64,000 nucleotides of DNA from Nitrospira sp. (GCA_024998685.1 JACOEH010000014.1:43044-107043), one strand, 5' to 3'. Positions 9,630 through 19,316 are shown, counted from the first letter of the stretch. Numbers and translations: made by a program. Notes: generated by a model not told the origin, from the letters alone.

Positions 9630-10988
9630 ATGAAGAACCCCTTGTCGTCCGGTAAGAAAGTGTTGCTCGTACTTTTGCTGATCGCGATGTTTTCCCCATC
9701 GAACGTATCCGCGCAAGTTCTCGATCAACAGATTAATGCATTGCTAGCGAATAACTGTGCAGGACTGGGAACAGGCGGTTTTGGAAATTTCAACGGCGCA
9801 GGCCTCGGCCCTAATCTCAACGCCATCTGTCAGCCTCCGCAGACGTCCAGCGCCGTGTCGTCCGGCGGTGGAGCCGCATCGGTTCAGGGTTCTACCGTGT
9901 CCATTTTGAATCGTGTGCTGCTGGGCCGCTTGGAGGAACTGAGACAGGAAGGACAAGAGGAAGGGCGGCAGCCGTCCTCCATGCAATTCAACCCATTGGG
10001 CATTCTGTCAATGGCGAGCCTGGGGAATGTGAACGTCAACTCGCCCTTCTATGCTGCGTCCACCGCTGGAGGGTCCAGCAGCAGTTTTATCACAAGCAAC
10101 CAGAGCCGCTGGAAGGGGCTCGGCTTTTTTGCGACCGGTCGAGTGGAGTCGCTGAATCGTGACGTCACCCGGTTCCAGGACGGCTATAACTCGACCATCC
10201 TCGGATTTTCGGCGGGTGTGGATTATCGGGTGAGTAAGACTGTTGTCGCGGGAATGTTGGGGAACTTTTCGAACACCGGCGGCGATTGGCGCGGCGGAGG
10301 CACGTTCAGCACCAATTCATACGGCTGGCTCGCATTCGCGCATATCCTGCCGACCGAAAGGACCTTTATTCAGGTGACCGGAGGCTATACCCGGAACAAT
10401 TATCTGGTCAATCGACTGGCGACCGCCACAGTGACCGTAAATGGGATTCCCCCCACGCGCACGATCAATTCTTTCGCGTCGAGTAATTCCAACGGAGACG
10501 TCGCGAACGCGAGTGTGCTCGCAGGATACGACCATCCATTCGGACGATTCACCATCGGACCGCGCGCCGGCGTGTACTACACCCGCACGCATATCGGGAG
10601 TTATGCGGAAAACGGCGGAGGGGGGATCGGATTAGCCTATGGCAACCAAGATATCGATTCGCTCCAAAGCACATTTGGGCTGTTCGGATCGGCAGCGTAC
10701 AGCACCCGGTTCGGCGTGCTGGTCCATCAAGTGAGCGCCGACTACGTGCATGAATTTATGAATCATCAACGACAAATCGACGTGCGCTTCACCGAGGATC
10801 TCCGGGCCGACCCAACCAGATTCACGTTTCAGAACGAAAGCCCGGCGCGTGATTACGGCAATATTTCAACCGGCCTGGTCATGGCGCTGCCGAACGGCTG
10901 GCAACCGTTTGTGAATTTCCGGGCCATGGTCGGGAATGAACAATTTACCAACTATGCCGGCATGTTGGGTCTTCGTATCGCACTGTAA
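9630..10988 (+). CDS. Outer-membrane beta-barrel (autotransporter-type) protein, copy 2
   Basis: A 452-residue paralogue of the protein at 7594-8973, starting at the ATG preceded by GAGGAG with 7-bp spacing; a TTG 18 bp upstream is less likely. Order of parts is the same: signal peptide with probable cleavage after VSA, N-terminal QVLDQQINALLANNCAGLG segment, VSSGGGAASVQGS, Q/E-rich stretch, then barrel. The barrel regions of the two copies are nearly identical, while the signal peptides, the region after NNCAGLG and one surface-loop-like segment near residue 275 differ. This indicates a recent tandem duplication or ongoing gene conversion with loop diversification. Confidence 0.86.
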   Translation: MKNPLSSGKKVLLVLLLIAMFSPSNVSAQVLDQQINALLANNCAGLGTGGFGNFNGAGLGPNLNAICQPPQTSSAVSSGGGAASVQGSTVSILNRVLLGRLEELRQEGQEEGRQPSSMQFNPLGILSMASLGNVNVNSPFYAASTAGGSSSSFITSNQSRWKGLGFFATGRVESLNRDVTRFQDGYNSTILGFSAGVDYRVSKTVVAGMLGNFSNTGGDWRGGGTFSTNSYGWLAFAHILPTERTFIQVTGGYTRNNYLVNRLATATVTVNGIPPTRTINSFASSNSNGDVANASVLAGYDHPFGRFTIGPRAGVYYTRTHIGSYAENGGGGIGLAYGNQDIDSLQSTFGLFGSAAYSTRFGVLVHQVSADYVHEFMNHQRQIDVRFTEDLRADPTRFTFQNESPARDYGNISTGLVMALPNGWQPFVNFRAMVGNEQFTNYAGMLGLRIAL

Positions 10989-11051
10989 CCGAGGAGTCTG
11001 CACGGAAGAACCGTTGTTGTAGAAACGGTGCCCTTTCAGAAAGGACCGGCC

Positions 11052-13214
11052 ATGAATGTTACGGCGGGACTTGGAGCAGTGGGCCTCACCATCGGCACAT
11101 TACTTTTGACAGCCTGCTCCGCCGGTGACCAGCCGTCGGCGGAAACCACGCCAAGTCTTCCTACCTCGATCGTCGCCGATGCAGGCCCGGACCAAAGCGT
11201 CTTTCTCGGCACATTCGTTACCCTGAACGGCAGCAAGAGCACCAATGCAAACCAAACAGGCCTGACCTATGCCTGGAAGCTGGAAAAACCGGCGGGCAGC
11301 AAAGCCGCTTTGAGCGATCCGAACATTGTCAATCCCACTTTGACCGTCGATGTCGAGGGAACATACGAAGCCACGCTCATCGTCACTGATGCACAGAACA
11401 CCAGCTCGGCAAGCGAGCCAGACACGGTGATTGTGATTGCTTCGAAAACAAATCCTCCTCCGGTGGCCAATGTGGGAAAGGCCTCGCTGAACGTCTTTAC
11501 CGATCTGGCTGTTTTACTGGACGGAAGCAAGAGCAGTGATCCCAATGGGGATCCTCTGACATTTCAATGGACCATTGCGGGTAAACCGAATGGAAGCGCG
11601 CCCGTCCTGCTTGAAGCCGCGACGGTTGCCCCCGTTTTTACACCGGACATCGATGGCACCTATATTCTACGCCTCGTCGTGAACGATGGAACCAACAGCA
11701 GCACACCGGCTTCAGTCACGATCAAGGCCTCGCCCAAACCTTCCCCCACAGCCAATGCGGGGTCCGATCAGTTTGTCCTGCCGAACACAAAAACTATCAC
11801 GCTCAACGGCGGGAGTAGCCACACCAATCCTTCAACCAATCCCCCGGATCTTGAATATGAATGGACTATAACTTCCTCCTCTTTTCCGGTGACACTCAAT
11901 AATGCCCGACAACCAGTTGCGACGTTTAACCTTCCGGCAAACACTGCCGGAACCGTGGTCGCACAGCTGAAGGTGACCGATAAAGACCACCCAGATCTAA
12001 CACGAAACTCTGATCTTGACACCGTGATGGTGACGGTGGGGCCACTTATGACTATCCAAGTCTCAAGAACAGATTTGACTACTCCATTGTTGACTTGCTC
12101 AAGTTTGACAAGTAACTGTCCATCCATCACCGTTCCGATCGGAATCACGCTTCGATTCGACGCAACCGCAAGCGCAGTGCAACCCTTGAAATACGACTGG
12201 GTTGTAACGCCGAATCCGGAGAGTGCGAGCTTTTCGCCCTCCAGCCTGTCCGGCCCAACACCCACATTCACTCCAAAAGCAGATGCTACTTACACCATCA
12301 AGCTAACCATCACCGACGAGGATAATCCTACCAATACGCGCACCGTTACTCGATCGTTCGACATTACCGCAACAGTCAAACCGTCAGCAGACTTCACTTG
12401 GTCCCCTCCAAATCCTGGATCTGGAAGCACGGTGACATTGAATCCCACCATTGATTCCGATCCTAACCTCACATATGAATGGACACTAAAAAGACCCGAT
12501 GGAGCCAGTACAGGTTTACCTTCTGTCCGACAACCTTCTTTTACGGCAGACATAGCTGGCGACTATATCGTCACACTAGCGGTCACAAATCCGACGCTAA
12601 CCACTGACCGGACCGATACCAAACAAAAGACAATAAGAGCTAACACCAACCCAACAGCAGATTTCACGGTATCGCCGAATCCTCCTGTTGTCTGTAGCAG
12701 TGTTAATCTGAATGGAACATCGAGCTCAGATTCAGACGGCTCGGTGACATCTTACATATGGACCCTCACACCACCTGATGGAAGCAGTTCTGTCTTAGCC
12801 AAAACGGAATCTTCTACGACTTCATTCAAGGCTGACAAACAAGCCGCTTATACGGTGATGCTCACGGTCACAGACAATTTAGGGGCAACCGCTACAGTTA
12901 CGAAGATACTTACTCCGGAACCGAACCCTACAGGCAAGGCGATTTTTAACAGCAATGGACTGTCTGGCATGACTCAAACTACGTATAAGGGAGCGCTGCG
13001 AGGGCCCAAGTGCATGGATTGTCACGCACCCGGTGATAACCAATCAGGCTTTAATCTTAGCAACCCCATATATTCTCCTGATTTCATTAAATCGAAACCC
13101 ATAGTAACTGGTGGTCATACCGGGACAAAAACTAACTTAGCTGGTGAGCAATTAATTTCTGCACTTACTGCATTGAGAGAGTATTTGGATTCGACGTTGC
13201 CGACTTGTCCATGA
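11052..13214 (+). CDS. PKD/Ig-repeat lipoprotein with C-terminal c-type haem site
   Basis: A 720-residue lipoprotein: signal peptide with a lipobox LLTAC near residue 19, then about six Ig-like PKD-type repeats of roughly 90-100 residues, recognisable by recurring ANAGxDQxV, GSxSxDxDGxxxxYxW and AxYTVxLTVTD patterns, and a final 90-residue domain with one CMDCH haem-attachment motif. The ATG at 11052 has AAGGA 7 nt upstream; an upstream GTG at 11028 is possible. It follows the second barrel gene by 63 bp on the same strand and precedes another haem-containing lipoprotein. PKD repeats usually serve as extracellular spacers or binding modules, so a surface-exposed cytochrome is plausible (inference). 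Confidence 0.85.
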   Translation: MNVTAGLGAVGLTIGTLLLTACSAGDQPSAETTPSLPTSIVADAGPDQSVFLGTFVTLNGSKSTNANQTGLTYAWKLEKPAGSKAALSDPNIVNPTLTVDVEGTYEATLIVTDAQNTSSASEPDTVIVIASKTNPPPVANVGKASLNVFTDLAVLLDGSKSSDPNGDPLTFQWTIAGKPNGSAPVLLEAATVAPVFTPDIDGTYILRLVVNDGTNSSTPASVTIKASPKPSPTANAGSDQFVLPNTKTITLNGGSSHTNPSTNPPDLEYEWTITSSSFPVTLNNARQPVATFNLPANTAGTVVAQLKVTDKDHPDLTRNSDLDTVMVTVGPLMTIQVSRTDLTTPLLTCSSLTSNCPSITVPIGITLRFDATASAVQPLKYDWVVTPNPESASFSPSSLSGPTPTFTPKADATYTIKLTITDEDNPTNTRTVTRSFDITATVKPSADFTWSPPNPGSGSTVTLNPTIDSDPNLTYEWTLKRPDGASTGLPSVRQPSFTADIAGDYIVTLAVTNPTLTTDRTDTKQKTIRANTNPTADFTVSPNPPVVCSSVNLNGTSSSDSDGSVTSYIWTLTPPDGSSSVLAKTESSTTSFKADKQAAYTVMLTVTDNLGATATVTKILTPEPNPTGKAIFNSNGLSGMTQTTYKGALRGPKCMDCHAPGDNQSGFNLSNPIYSPDFIKSKPIVTGGHTGTKTNLAGEQLISALTALREYLDSTLPTCP

Positions 13215-13293
13215 TCAAGCTGCATATATATAGAAGTGTTATTTCGCACCTTGTCCTTTGCTATGTTTCAGAAAGCGACGGAGGATAGAAAAG

Positions 13294-15579
13294 ATGACGC
13301 ACTGGGAAGCAGCCGCCAAATTTATTGCAGGAAACCTTCTTGTAGTACTTTTGATGACTTCCTGTGGTACCAACGACTCTTCCAATGACTCTTCGTCACC
13401 ACTCCTACCGCCAGGTGTCGTCGGCACCACCGTGCAGGTCTCTGTCACCGCGACCGACCCAGATGGCGATCAGCTCCACTATCGCTGGGCGGCGACAGAA
13501 GGCACGATCAATAACGTCGATGCAGCCAAGACCACCTGGGTGGTGCCGCATGGATCGGGCCTTCAGTTTGCCTACGTGGTCGTCTCTGACAGCAAAGGCG
13601 GATACATCGAAAGCCGCGCGGTGGTGCTGACCTTTGACCCGCCCACTGTCACATCGACGATGGCTCCAGCACTGACTCCACCCGCCCCAACTGGGCAGCC
13701 CGGCTTTGTCTGGGGTTCAGTTTATTCGGCTTCATTCGGACGAAATGTGTATCTCCCCGGCGTCACCGTTGAGCTTTCCAATGGACTGTCAGCCATCACC
13801 GACATGAAGGGCCAGTTTTTCATCTCCAATGTCGCGGATGGAACGTATACCGCGACCTACCAATTTCCTGGAAGACCAGCAGCAACTTTCAAGACAAGCT
13901 CAGTACCCAATTCATCAGATTTATCGATTGGCGTTGCTGCTGCCGCGAATGACTTTCCGACCAGCCCGAGTTCAGGAAGGTATGTTCAGGGACGGGCAGA
14001 TCTTTCCGATACGCTCTTTGTCGTAGGCAGCGTTCGACTAGCTGACCATTCATATTGTGGAATGCGGGACGAATTCTTTACTCACTCCAGTGCCCCGAAT
14101 CTCTTTCGTGGACCAGTTTCTGGGACAGCTCAGCTCCTGGACGCCGGCAATAATCCGCTCAGTTCGTCCTTTCCCATTAATCACTATGGGGACTTTTTGA
14201 TTGTACGGAGTCCCGTTGCCGCCAATACTAACGCAAAGGTCCGCATCACTTGTGAAGGCGAAGTGGTCGATTCACCTGCACTCATATTACCGGCCTCTGG
14301 AGCTGTGAAACTCCCCGCAACGGTCACCCTTCCCAATAACAGACCGATGATCACGAAGATGAACGTGCTGCTCGACGGCCAGGAGATCGGGCGGCCTGAT
14401 CTTCCCAAACCACGGACGCTCTTTACCAGTATGAATGGTACCCCCCCTCGCTTTGGCGACTCCGATCTGATCGCAGAAATTATCCACACGCCTGGTGATG
14501 ATGCGTTCTTTACGTATAAGGGGATCGATACGAGGAAAAGCGCCTGTGCCTATTACCGCGCGATCGGAGCAGTCCAAGGATGTACCGACGATGGATTCCC
14601 GACCGGTGCCCAACTGACGCTGGCGCAATGGAGAAGTAAGTTTAATCTCTCTCCGTTTCCCAACGGCAACCCTTCAAATCCTCCGGCCGCCGACGGACAA
14701 GAAGTTCGACTCCAGTACATCAATCGCAGCGACCTCAATCTTGGTCGCGATATGCAAGCAGTTAAACTGGACAATGGTGATATCGCCTACAATGTTTGTA
14801 ATTATCCAGGTCCGCTGGACGTGAAACATCCTTTGGCAGCTCCCAAAGCGATCGGATTGGAAATGCAAACGGATATCGACCGCTCCATCCAGAACATTCA
14901 TGATAACCTCAGCATGATTGTCTGTGTCGCGATGGATTACCAGGTACAAGATGGCTTCACGCGGTTCTATACCTTTGGTCCGACGGGACAACTGGTACTC
15001 TCCGTCAGTCTTGATGGACGTCGCGAGAAGTTCATGCCGGGCACTTGCACCACCTGTCATGGAGGTGATGCCTACGGTGGTCAATTTCCGGACGATGGCA
15101 GCGGACGACCAGATCTGAAATCGCGCTGGCAACCGTTTGACATGGCAAATCTACGATTCAGCTCCATTCAGGATATGGCGGCGGCAAATAGAGGAATAAA
15201 AATACTGAACGAACGTATGGTCGGTCCTCGTCTGGAGTCCATAACCACTCCACGGACCAAAGAACTCATCGCAAATTGGTATCTGAATAATCGGCCGGAT
15301 CAAAATCAGGACTTCATCCCATCGCAAAGCCCTACGCGCGATCCTAATATCTATAAAAAGGTCATCCAACCTGGATGTCAAACCTGTCATGCAGCCCAAA
15401 AAGCAAATGAAAATATCACAGACAAGACTAAGGTTTGCGGAGGTAGCCCCACGTTAGAGCAAAATCACACGATGACGAACTCGCTCGTGCCTTTTGAACG
15501 GTTTTGGATTGACCCCACTATTCCACTGCTCTTGAATGTGGGTTGTAATGACAGACCACTGGGACATCCGGGCCTGTAG
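13294..15579 (+). CDS. Cell-envelope lipoprotein with two c-type haem motifs
   Basis: A 761-residue protein starting at an ATG with GGAGG upstream. Lipobox LLMTSC in the signal peptide, then an Asn/Ser linker, a PKD-like segment (VTATDPDGDQLHYRW), a carboxypeptidase-regulatory-like beta segment around 145-200 (GVTVELSNG...TYTATY), a long central region without recognised family, and two CxxCH motifs: CTTCHGG near residue 585 and CQTCH near residue 695. It lies 79 bp after the PKD cytochrome gene and is probably cotranscribed with it. The haem motifs suggest electron transfer or peroxidase-type chemistry at the outer surface or periplasm; the exact role is unknown. Confidence 0.8.
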   Translation: MTHWEAAAKFIAGNLLVVLLMTSCGTNDSSNDSSSPLLPPGVVGTTVQVSVTATDPDGDQLHYRWAATEGTINNVDAAKTTWVVPHGSGLQFAYVVVSDSKGGYIESRAVVLTFDPPTVTSTMAPALTPPAPTGQPGFVWGSVYSASFGRNVYLPGVTVELSNGLSAITDMKGQFFISNVADGTYTATYQFPGRPAATFKTSSVPNSSDLSIGVAAAANDFPTSPSSGRYVQGRADLSDTLFVVGSVRLADHSYCGMRDEFFTHSSAPNLFRGPVSGTAQLLDAGNNPLSSSFPINHYGDFLIVRSPVAANTNAKVRITCEGEVVDSPALILPASGAVKLPATVTLPNNRPMITKMNVLLDGQEIGRPDLPKPRTLFTSMNGTPPRFGDSDLIAEIIHTPGDDAFFTYKGIDTRKSACAYYRAIGAVQGCTDDGFPTGAQLTLAQWRSKFNLSPFPNGNPSNPPAADGQEVRLQYINRSDLNLGRDMQAVKLDNGDIAYNVCNYPGPLDVKHPLAAPKAIGLEMQTDIDRSIQNIHDNLSMIVCVAMDYQVQDGFTRFYTFGPTGQLVLSVSLDGRREKFMPGTCTTCHGGDAYGGQFPDDGSGRPDLKSRWQPFDMANLRFSSIQDMAAANRGIKILNERMVGPRLESITTPRTKELIANWYLNNRPDQNQDFIPSQSPTRDPNIYKKVIQPGCQTCHAAQKANENITDKTKVCGGSPTLEQNHTMTNSLVPFERFWIDPTIPLLLNVGCNDRPLGHPGL

Positions 15580-15610
15580 TATTCAGAAAGCGAACGGTCA
15601 GATCGCCGTT

Positions 15611-17581
15611 CTATCGAGTGGGAGCGGCCACCGGCACAAAGACAAAATCTCCGAAGCCTTCGTGTCCGGCCATATGGATAGGGCCATAGGTGGGAATTTG
15701 CTCGAACTTCATTCTTTCCGCCGCTTGAACCACTCGCGATCGGACGGTCCAGTACAACCGCTCGGTTTCTAAGGCTTCGCTATTTTCCGCCAACACGCCC
15801 AGCATGGCCGTGGCAAAGATCGAATGTCCCGCTCCTCCCTCATCCAGCACCGGCTTGGCTCCGCCGGAAGTCAATGTAGCGCGGATTTTCTTCTGTGCCA
15901 TGGTCTTGAGGAGCGACTCCCTCGCCTGCTCATCGGCATCTGGATTCACGCGCCCCATGGCGGAACGGGTCAATTTTCCGGAAAAACAGGAATCCGCAAC
16001 CACGAGAATTTGCCGAGCGGGAATCAGCTCCAACAAATCCGTGACGGCGGGAAATTCAATCCAGTCGGTGTTGTCGAAGAGGTCCCCTTCGACCGGGATC
16101 CAATACCCGCGATCGATTTCCGGCTCAAGGAAGCCATGTCCGGCGTAATACACCAACAGATGGTCTTGGTCGGAGAGCGTTTTCCTGTAGTCATTGAGCG
16201 TTTTGAGAATCTGTTTCCGATCGGCATCCTTCAATACGGTCACGCGAAATCCATAGCGGTCTTGCAAGACCTTCGACATGGCCTCCGCATCCGCGACGGC
16301 GGTACTCAGAGGCGTCCACTGACGATAATGGTCGTTCCCGATCACCAAGGCATGGTATCCGCCGACACGATTGGTCGTGGGAATGGCTCCATCGATCGGC
16401 GGCGGCGTTTCTCCTGAACTGACGATCAGCTTTTTGCTTCCCTGCTTCCCCTGTTGATCGACTGCAACAATATCGACCGGCACGCCTTTCATGGCTCCCT
16501 TCAAGGAATCGAGCTGGATTACGAACGTGCCTTGTTCGTCAAATCTGGTTGGCGATCCATTGACGTCCAGACTCCGAATTCCTCCTTCCGCTAGGACACG
16601 CCCTGTGAGTCGATGTGGCCTTCCGCGCGGAATCATCACGGCAATTCGACCTTCCTCCACACGGATTCCCCGCGTCATCACCATCAAGGGATCGATAATC
16701 TGAATGGATGGGCCACGCAGCCCCTTATCCTGGGTCGGCGATTGTCGCGCTCCGGCCAGTTCGTGTTGCACAGTCTCTTTTAAAGAAGCAACCTTTGCCT
16801 GCAGCTTTGCAATTTCCTCTTGGCGCACCAGAGCCACATGCTCTTGCTTGGCTATCGCGTCGCTCGATGCTTTGCCTTGTGCAGATGAACCAAACTGATG
16901 TTTCAACCGCTCAAGCTCTCGCCGCTCATCATCAAGCAAACTCATCCGCTCAGTCAGTCTTGCGCGGACATCAGCCAGCTCTTGCTGTGCGATTTCCCCT
17001 GTCCCGAACAACCCGGCGGCCGCATCTCCGCCCACATCTGCAACGCCATTTGCTTTCGCAAACCATTTACGAGCTTCACTCTCGCTCTTTTCGACTCCCA
17101 ATCCCTGTTCATACAGGCGTCCTAGATTGATCGCTGCGCGCCTTATTCCTCGATCGGCAGCCTGGCGATACCAGCCGGCAGCTTTTGCATAGTTTGGTTG
17201 CCCTTCGGCACCCTTTTCGTAGAGAGTTCCGACATAGTACTGCGCATCGGGATCGCCTCCTTGGGCGGCACTCATCCACACCTTCAACGCAGTTCCGTAG
17301 TCGGCACGATCGAGGGCGACGTATTCGCCGCCCCGGATTGCACAATCTTCTGCCGTGGTTCTTATGGGGCGACGTTCCGTCACATACGTCACTTGAGTTC
17401 CAAGTTGCCGAATTTGGCCGGGAAGGAGACAATCCACCACATCGAAGGGATCCGCGGATCGAGGGTCTTTCAACTTCAGTTGCCCCTGGTCGATCCTTCC
17501 ATCGGAAATACATCCAGAACAGAGGGAGACCGCGATACAGACCGTGATGGCTCGGCTCACGTCATGTAGAGCAGTCTTCAT
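15611..17581 (-). CDS. Sel1-repeat, caspase-like (C14) lipoprotein
   Basis: 656 residues from the ATG giving a normal lipoprotein signal (lipobox LCSGC, Cys 24); an in-frame ATG 27 bp upstream would add an acidic leader. Order: Sel1-type helical repeats at about 95-180 (DAQYYVGTLYEKG, AAINLGRLYEQGLG), a predicted coiled coil at about 195-280, a beta-rich segment, and a C-terminal caspase fold with the catalytic dyad His 482 (YYAGHG) and Cys 532 (VVADSCFSG). Both catalytic residues are present, so it is likely an active peptidase of the metacaspase/orthocaspase type facing the periplasm. It converges with the haem lipoprotein gene. Substrate unknown. Confidence 0.87.
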   Translation of the reverse strand: MKTALHDVSRAITVCIAVSLCSGCISDGRIDQGQLKLKDPRSADPFDVVDCLLPGQIRQLGTQVTYVTERRPIRTTAEDCAIRGGEYVALDRADYGTALKVWMSAAQGGDPDAQYYVGTLYEKGAEGQPNYAKAAGWYRQAADRGIRRAAINLGRLYEQGLGVEKSESEARKWFAKANGVADVGGDAAAGLFGTGEIAQQELADVRARLTERMSLLDDERRELERLKHQFGSSAQGKASSDAIAKQEHVALVRQEEIAKLQAKVASLKETVQHELAGARQSPTQDKGLRGPSIQIIDPLMVMTRGIRVEEGRIAVMIPRGRPHRLTGRVLAEGGIRSLDVNGSPTRFDEQGTFVIQLDSLKGAMKGVPVDIVAVDQQGKQGSKKLIVSSGETPPPIDGAIPTTNRVGGYHALVIGNDHYRQWTPLSTAVADAEAMSKVLQDRYGFRVTVLKDADRKQILKTLNDYRKTLSDQDHLLVYYAGHGFLEPEIDRGYWIPVEGDLFDNTDWIEFPAVTDLLELIPARQILVVADSCFSGKLTRSAMGRVNPDADEQARESLLKTMAQKKIRATLTSGGAKPVLDEGGAGHSIFATAMLGVLAENSEALETERLYWTVRSRVVQAAERMKFEQIPTYGPIHMAGHEGFGDFVFVPVAAPTR

Positions 17582-17803
17582 TCGGTCACCTATTTCTTCC
17601 ATATCCATTGAACGTAGTTTATCCTAAATCAATTTCTCTTCCAATGCGTTCCAGCGGGGAATAGCGAGAGATGTACGTACCAGGTCCATGGAGCCCATAG
17701 AACGATACCTCGTCGTTCCTATTTTTCAGCCCATGGAAGTGTCCGCGATTTTCCGCTAGACTGACCGGTTAGAAATGACCACGGCTGTCTCTGGGGGGCC
17801 TGC

Positions 17804-17857
17804 ATGAGGAGGAGCCGTGATCGACTATCCCAATCGGCGACGCAACATATCCAGTGA
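17804..17857 (+). other. Possible 17-codon leader ORF coupled to the next gene
   Basis: A 17-codon frame (ATG 17804, stop TGA 17855-17857) ends in a GTGA overlap with the GTG start of the following membrane-protein gene, which has no ribosome-binding site of its own nearby. A G-rich run lies upstream of the ATG. Termination-reinitiation coupling would explain the arrangement; expression of the peptide is not shown. Confidence 0.3.
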
Positions 17858-18306
17858 CTTCTTCCGTACCGGATAAGACGCCCGGTAGTCCGAGACCACA
17901 TGGTCTGGTGCAGGTGCTGAAGGCCGGCACCCTGTATTTTCTTATCGTGGTCGGTGCGGAGTTTGTCCTGGAAGTCATTCGTCTACAAGTGGTGGCCTTG
18001 CATGTCGGCGAAAGGCTTGCTGAGATGCTGGAGATTCCGAACGTGCTTCTTGCCACCATTATCGGGGCGCGGTGGATCGTGGATCGCTTCACCCTGCCTC
18101 CTCTTCCCGGCATCCGACTGGGTGTCGGCCTCGTCGCCCTCATGTTCTTGCTCATCGCAGAAGGAACGGTCATACTTCCCCTCCATGGCCTCACGGTCAG
18201 TGAGTATCTTGCCGGCCGGGATTCCGTCGTGGGAGTAGCCCCTCTCGGCGCGCTCGGCGTGTTGACGGTCATGCCGTTTCTCGTCGGGTATCGATGGGAA
18301 CGCTGA
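17854..18306 (+). CDS. Small integral membrane protein, four hydrophobic segments
   Basis: A 150-residue protein starting at GTG, with hydrophobic segments at about 23-45, 60-75, 87-108 and 122-143 and a conserved-looking VVGAEFVLEVIRLQVV / GARWIVDRF pair, and a charged C-terminus ending GYRWER. Function not recognised. The GTG is the only usable start in this frame after the upstream stop. Its start overlaps the stop of a tiny upstream frame. The next gene on the strand is an NTF2-like protein 75 bp downstream. Confidence 0.7.
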   Translation: MTSSVPDKTPGSPRPHGLVQVLKAGTLYFLIVVGAEFVLEVIRLQVVALHVGERLAEMLEIPNVLLATIIGARWIVDRFTLPPLPGIRLGVGLVALMFLLIAEGTVILPLHGLTVSEYLAGRDSVVGVAPLGALGVLTVMPFLVGYRWER

Positions 18307-18381
18307 TTCGATTCTTCGTTCATTTCTGAATTGAGGATCCAACAGGACGAAAACTTGAATGAGTGGATGAAGGAGTCCTCC

Positions 18382-18900
18382 ATGACTTGCCGCAGACTCT
18401 GTGCGTGGTGTGCCCTGACACTGTTCATCAGCATGCCGACCGCCGCAATCTCATCGGAACTTTCCGATCCGGAGTCGGCCATCCGCCGAATGGTGCGCGC
18501 CAACGCCGAAAAAGACCTGCCGACGCTTTCACGACTGATGGCGCACGATACCGATATCATTAGTTACGCGGTCGCCGGCCGGAAGTATATCGGCTGGACG
18601 GAGCTTGAGAACGGCATGCGGGAGGAATTCATCAATTCCCAGAAACTCGAGATTCCGATTCATGAGCTGACGGTGTGGACGAAGGGAGACCTGGCCTGGT
18701 ACGCGATGGAACTCGACTATATCCGCTATGTTGCCGAGGGATCTCACTTGAAGCGGACCGTGCTTCCGATGCGAGAGACGGGGGTTCTCGAACGTCGCAA
18801 CGGCACGTGGCAATTGTTGTCCTGGCACGAATCTTTTCGATCCGCTCAGTCCGGCGGGCCCCTCGTTTCACCATCCGCACCTTCCGGCCCGGCTCAATAA
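18382..18900 (+). CDS. SnoaL/NTF2-like (DUF4440-type) exported protein
   Basis: 172 residues with an N-terminal hydrophobic signal (ALTLFISMPTAAISS) followed by an NTF2-like alpha+beta domain: AIRRMVRANAEKDLPTLSRLMAHD, the GWTELENGMREEF segment and the WQLLSWHESF ending typical of SnoaL-like or calcium/calmodulin-kinase-II-association-type domains. The ATG has AAGGAG 6 bp upstream. These domains bind small molecules or act as scaffolds; no specific activity can be assigned. The C-terminal tail is rich in Ser/Pro/Gly. Confidence 0.75.
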   Translation: MTCRRLCAWCALTLFISMPTAAISSELSDPESAIRRMVRANAEKDLPTLSRLMAHDTDIISYAVAGRKYIGWTELENGMREEFINSQKLEIPIHELTVWTKGDLAWYAMELDYIRYVAEGSHLKRTVLPMRETGVLERRNGTWQLLSWHESFRSAQSGGPLVSPSAPSGPAQ

Positions 18901-18957
18901 TAAGACATTCCAGTGAGACAGTAGCGGCTTCATAACCGGAATTGATAGAGTGCGGCG

Positions 18958-19278
18958 ATGGAATCAGAAGAACAGGCCGCGATGACGGAACTGCGGCTGA
19001 GTTACCGCTATATCAAGGAGCATCCGTGGGTCGTGACGGCCGTGAACGGCTTTCTTTCGGCCTACTTCATGGAGCAGCCCGGATTTCGCGTCCTGCGTCA
19101 TTTTGATGAGCTGGAATCCGGCATGCATGTCTGGATTTGCGAAGTGCCAAGCACGATGAAGATCACGACGCTCTTACGGAGACTGCAGGCCGATATTCCT
19201 CCCTGTCGATACAGTCAAGTCTCAGGAGCGCCGACCAACCGACTGCAGTATGTCGTCGATGCTCTTGAACAACAGTGA
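18958..19278 (+). CDS. Hypothetical protein, 106 residues
   Basis: Not recognised. A compact soluble protein with no signal or membrane segment, with motifs SYRYIKEHPWVVTAVNGFLSA and GFRVLRHFDELESGMHVWIC. It lies 57 bp after the NTF2-like gene and 71 bp before the lysine-catabolism-like cluster, in the same direction, but a separate promoter seems to precede that cluster. Codon use and composition resemble neighbours. Confidence 0.6.
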   Translation: MESEEQAAMTELRLSYRYIKEHPWVVTAVNGFLSAYFMEQPGFRVLRHFDELESGMHVWICEVPSTMKITTLLRRLQADIPPCRYSQVSGAPTNRLQYVVDALEQQ

Positions 19279-19316
19279 CGACTCGGCCTGTCAGGTGCGC
19301 CATTTCTCAAAGCGGG

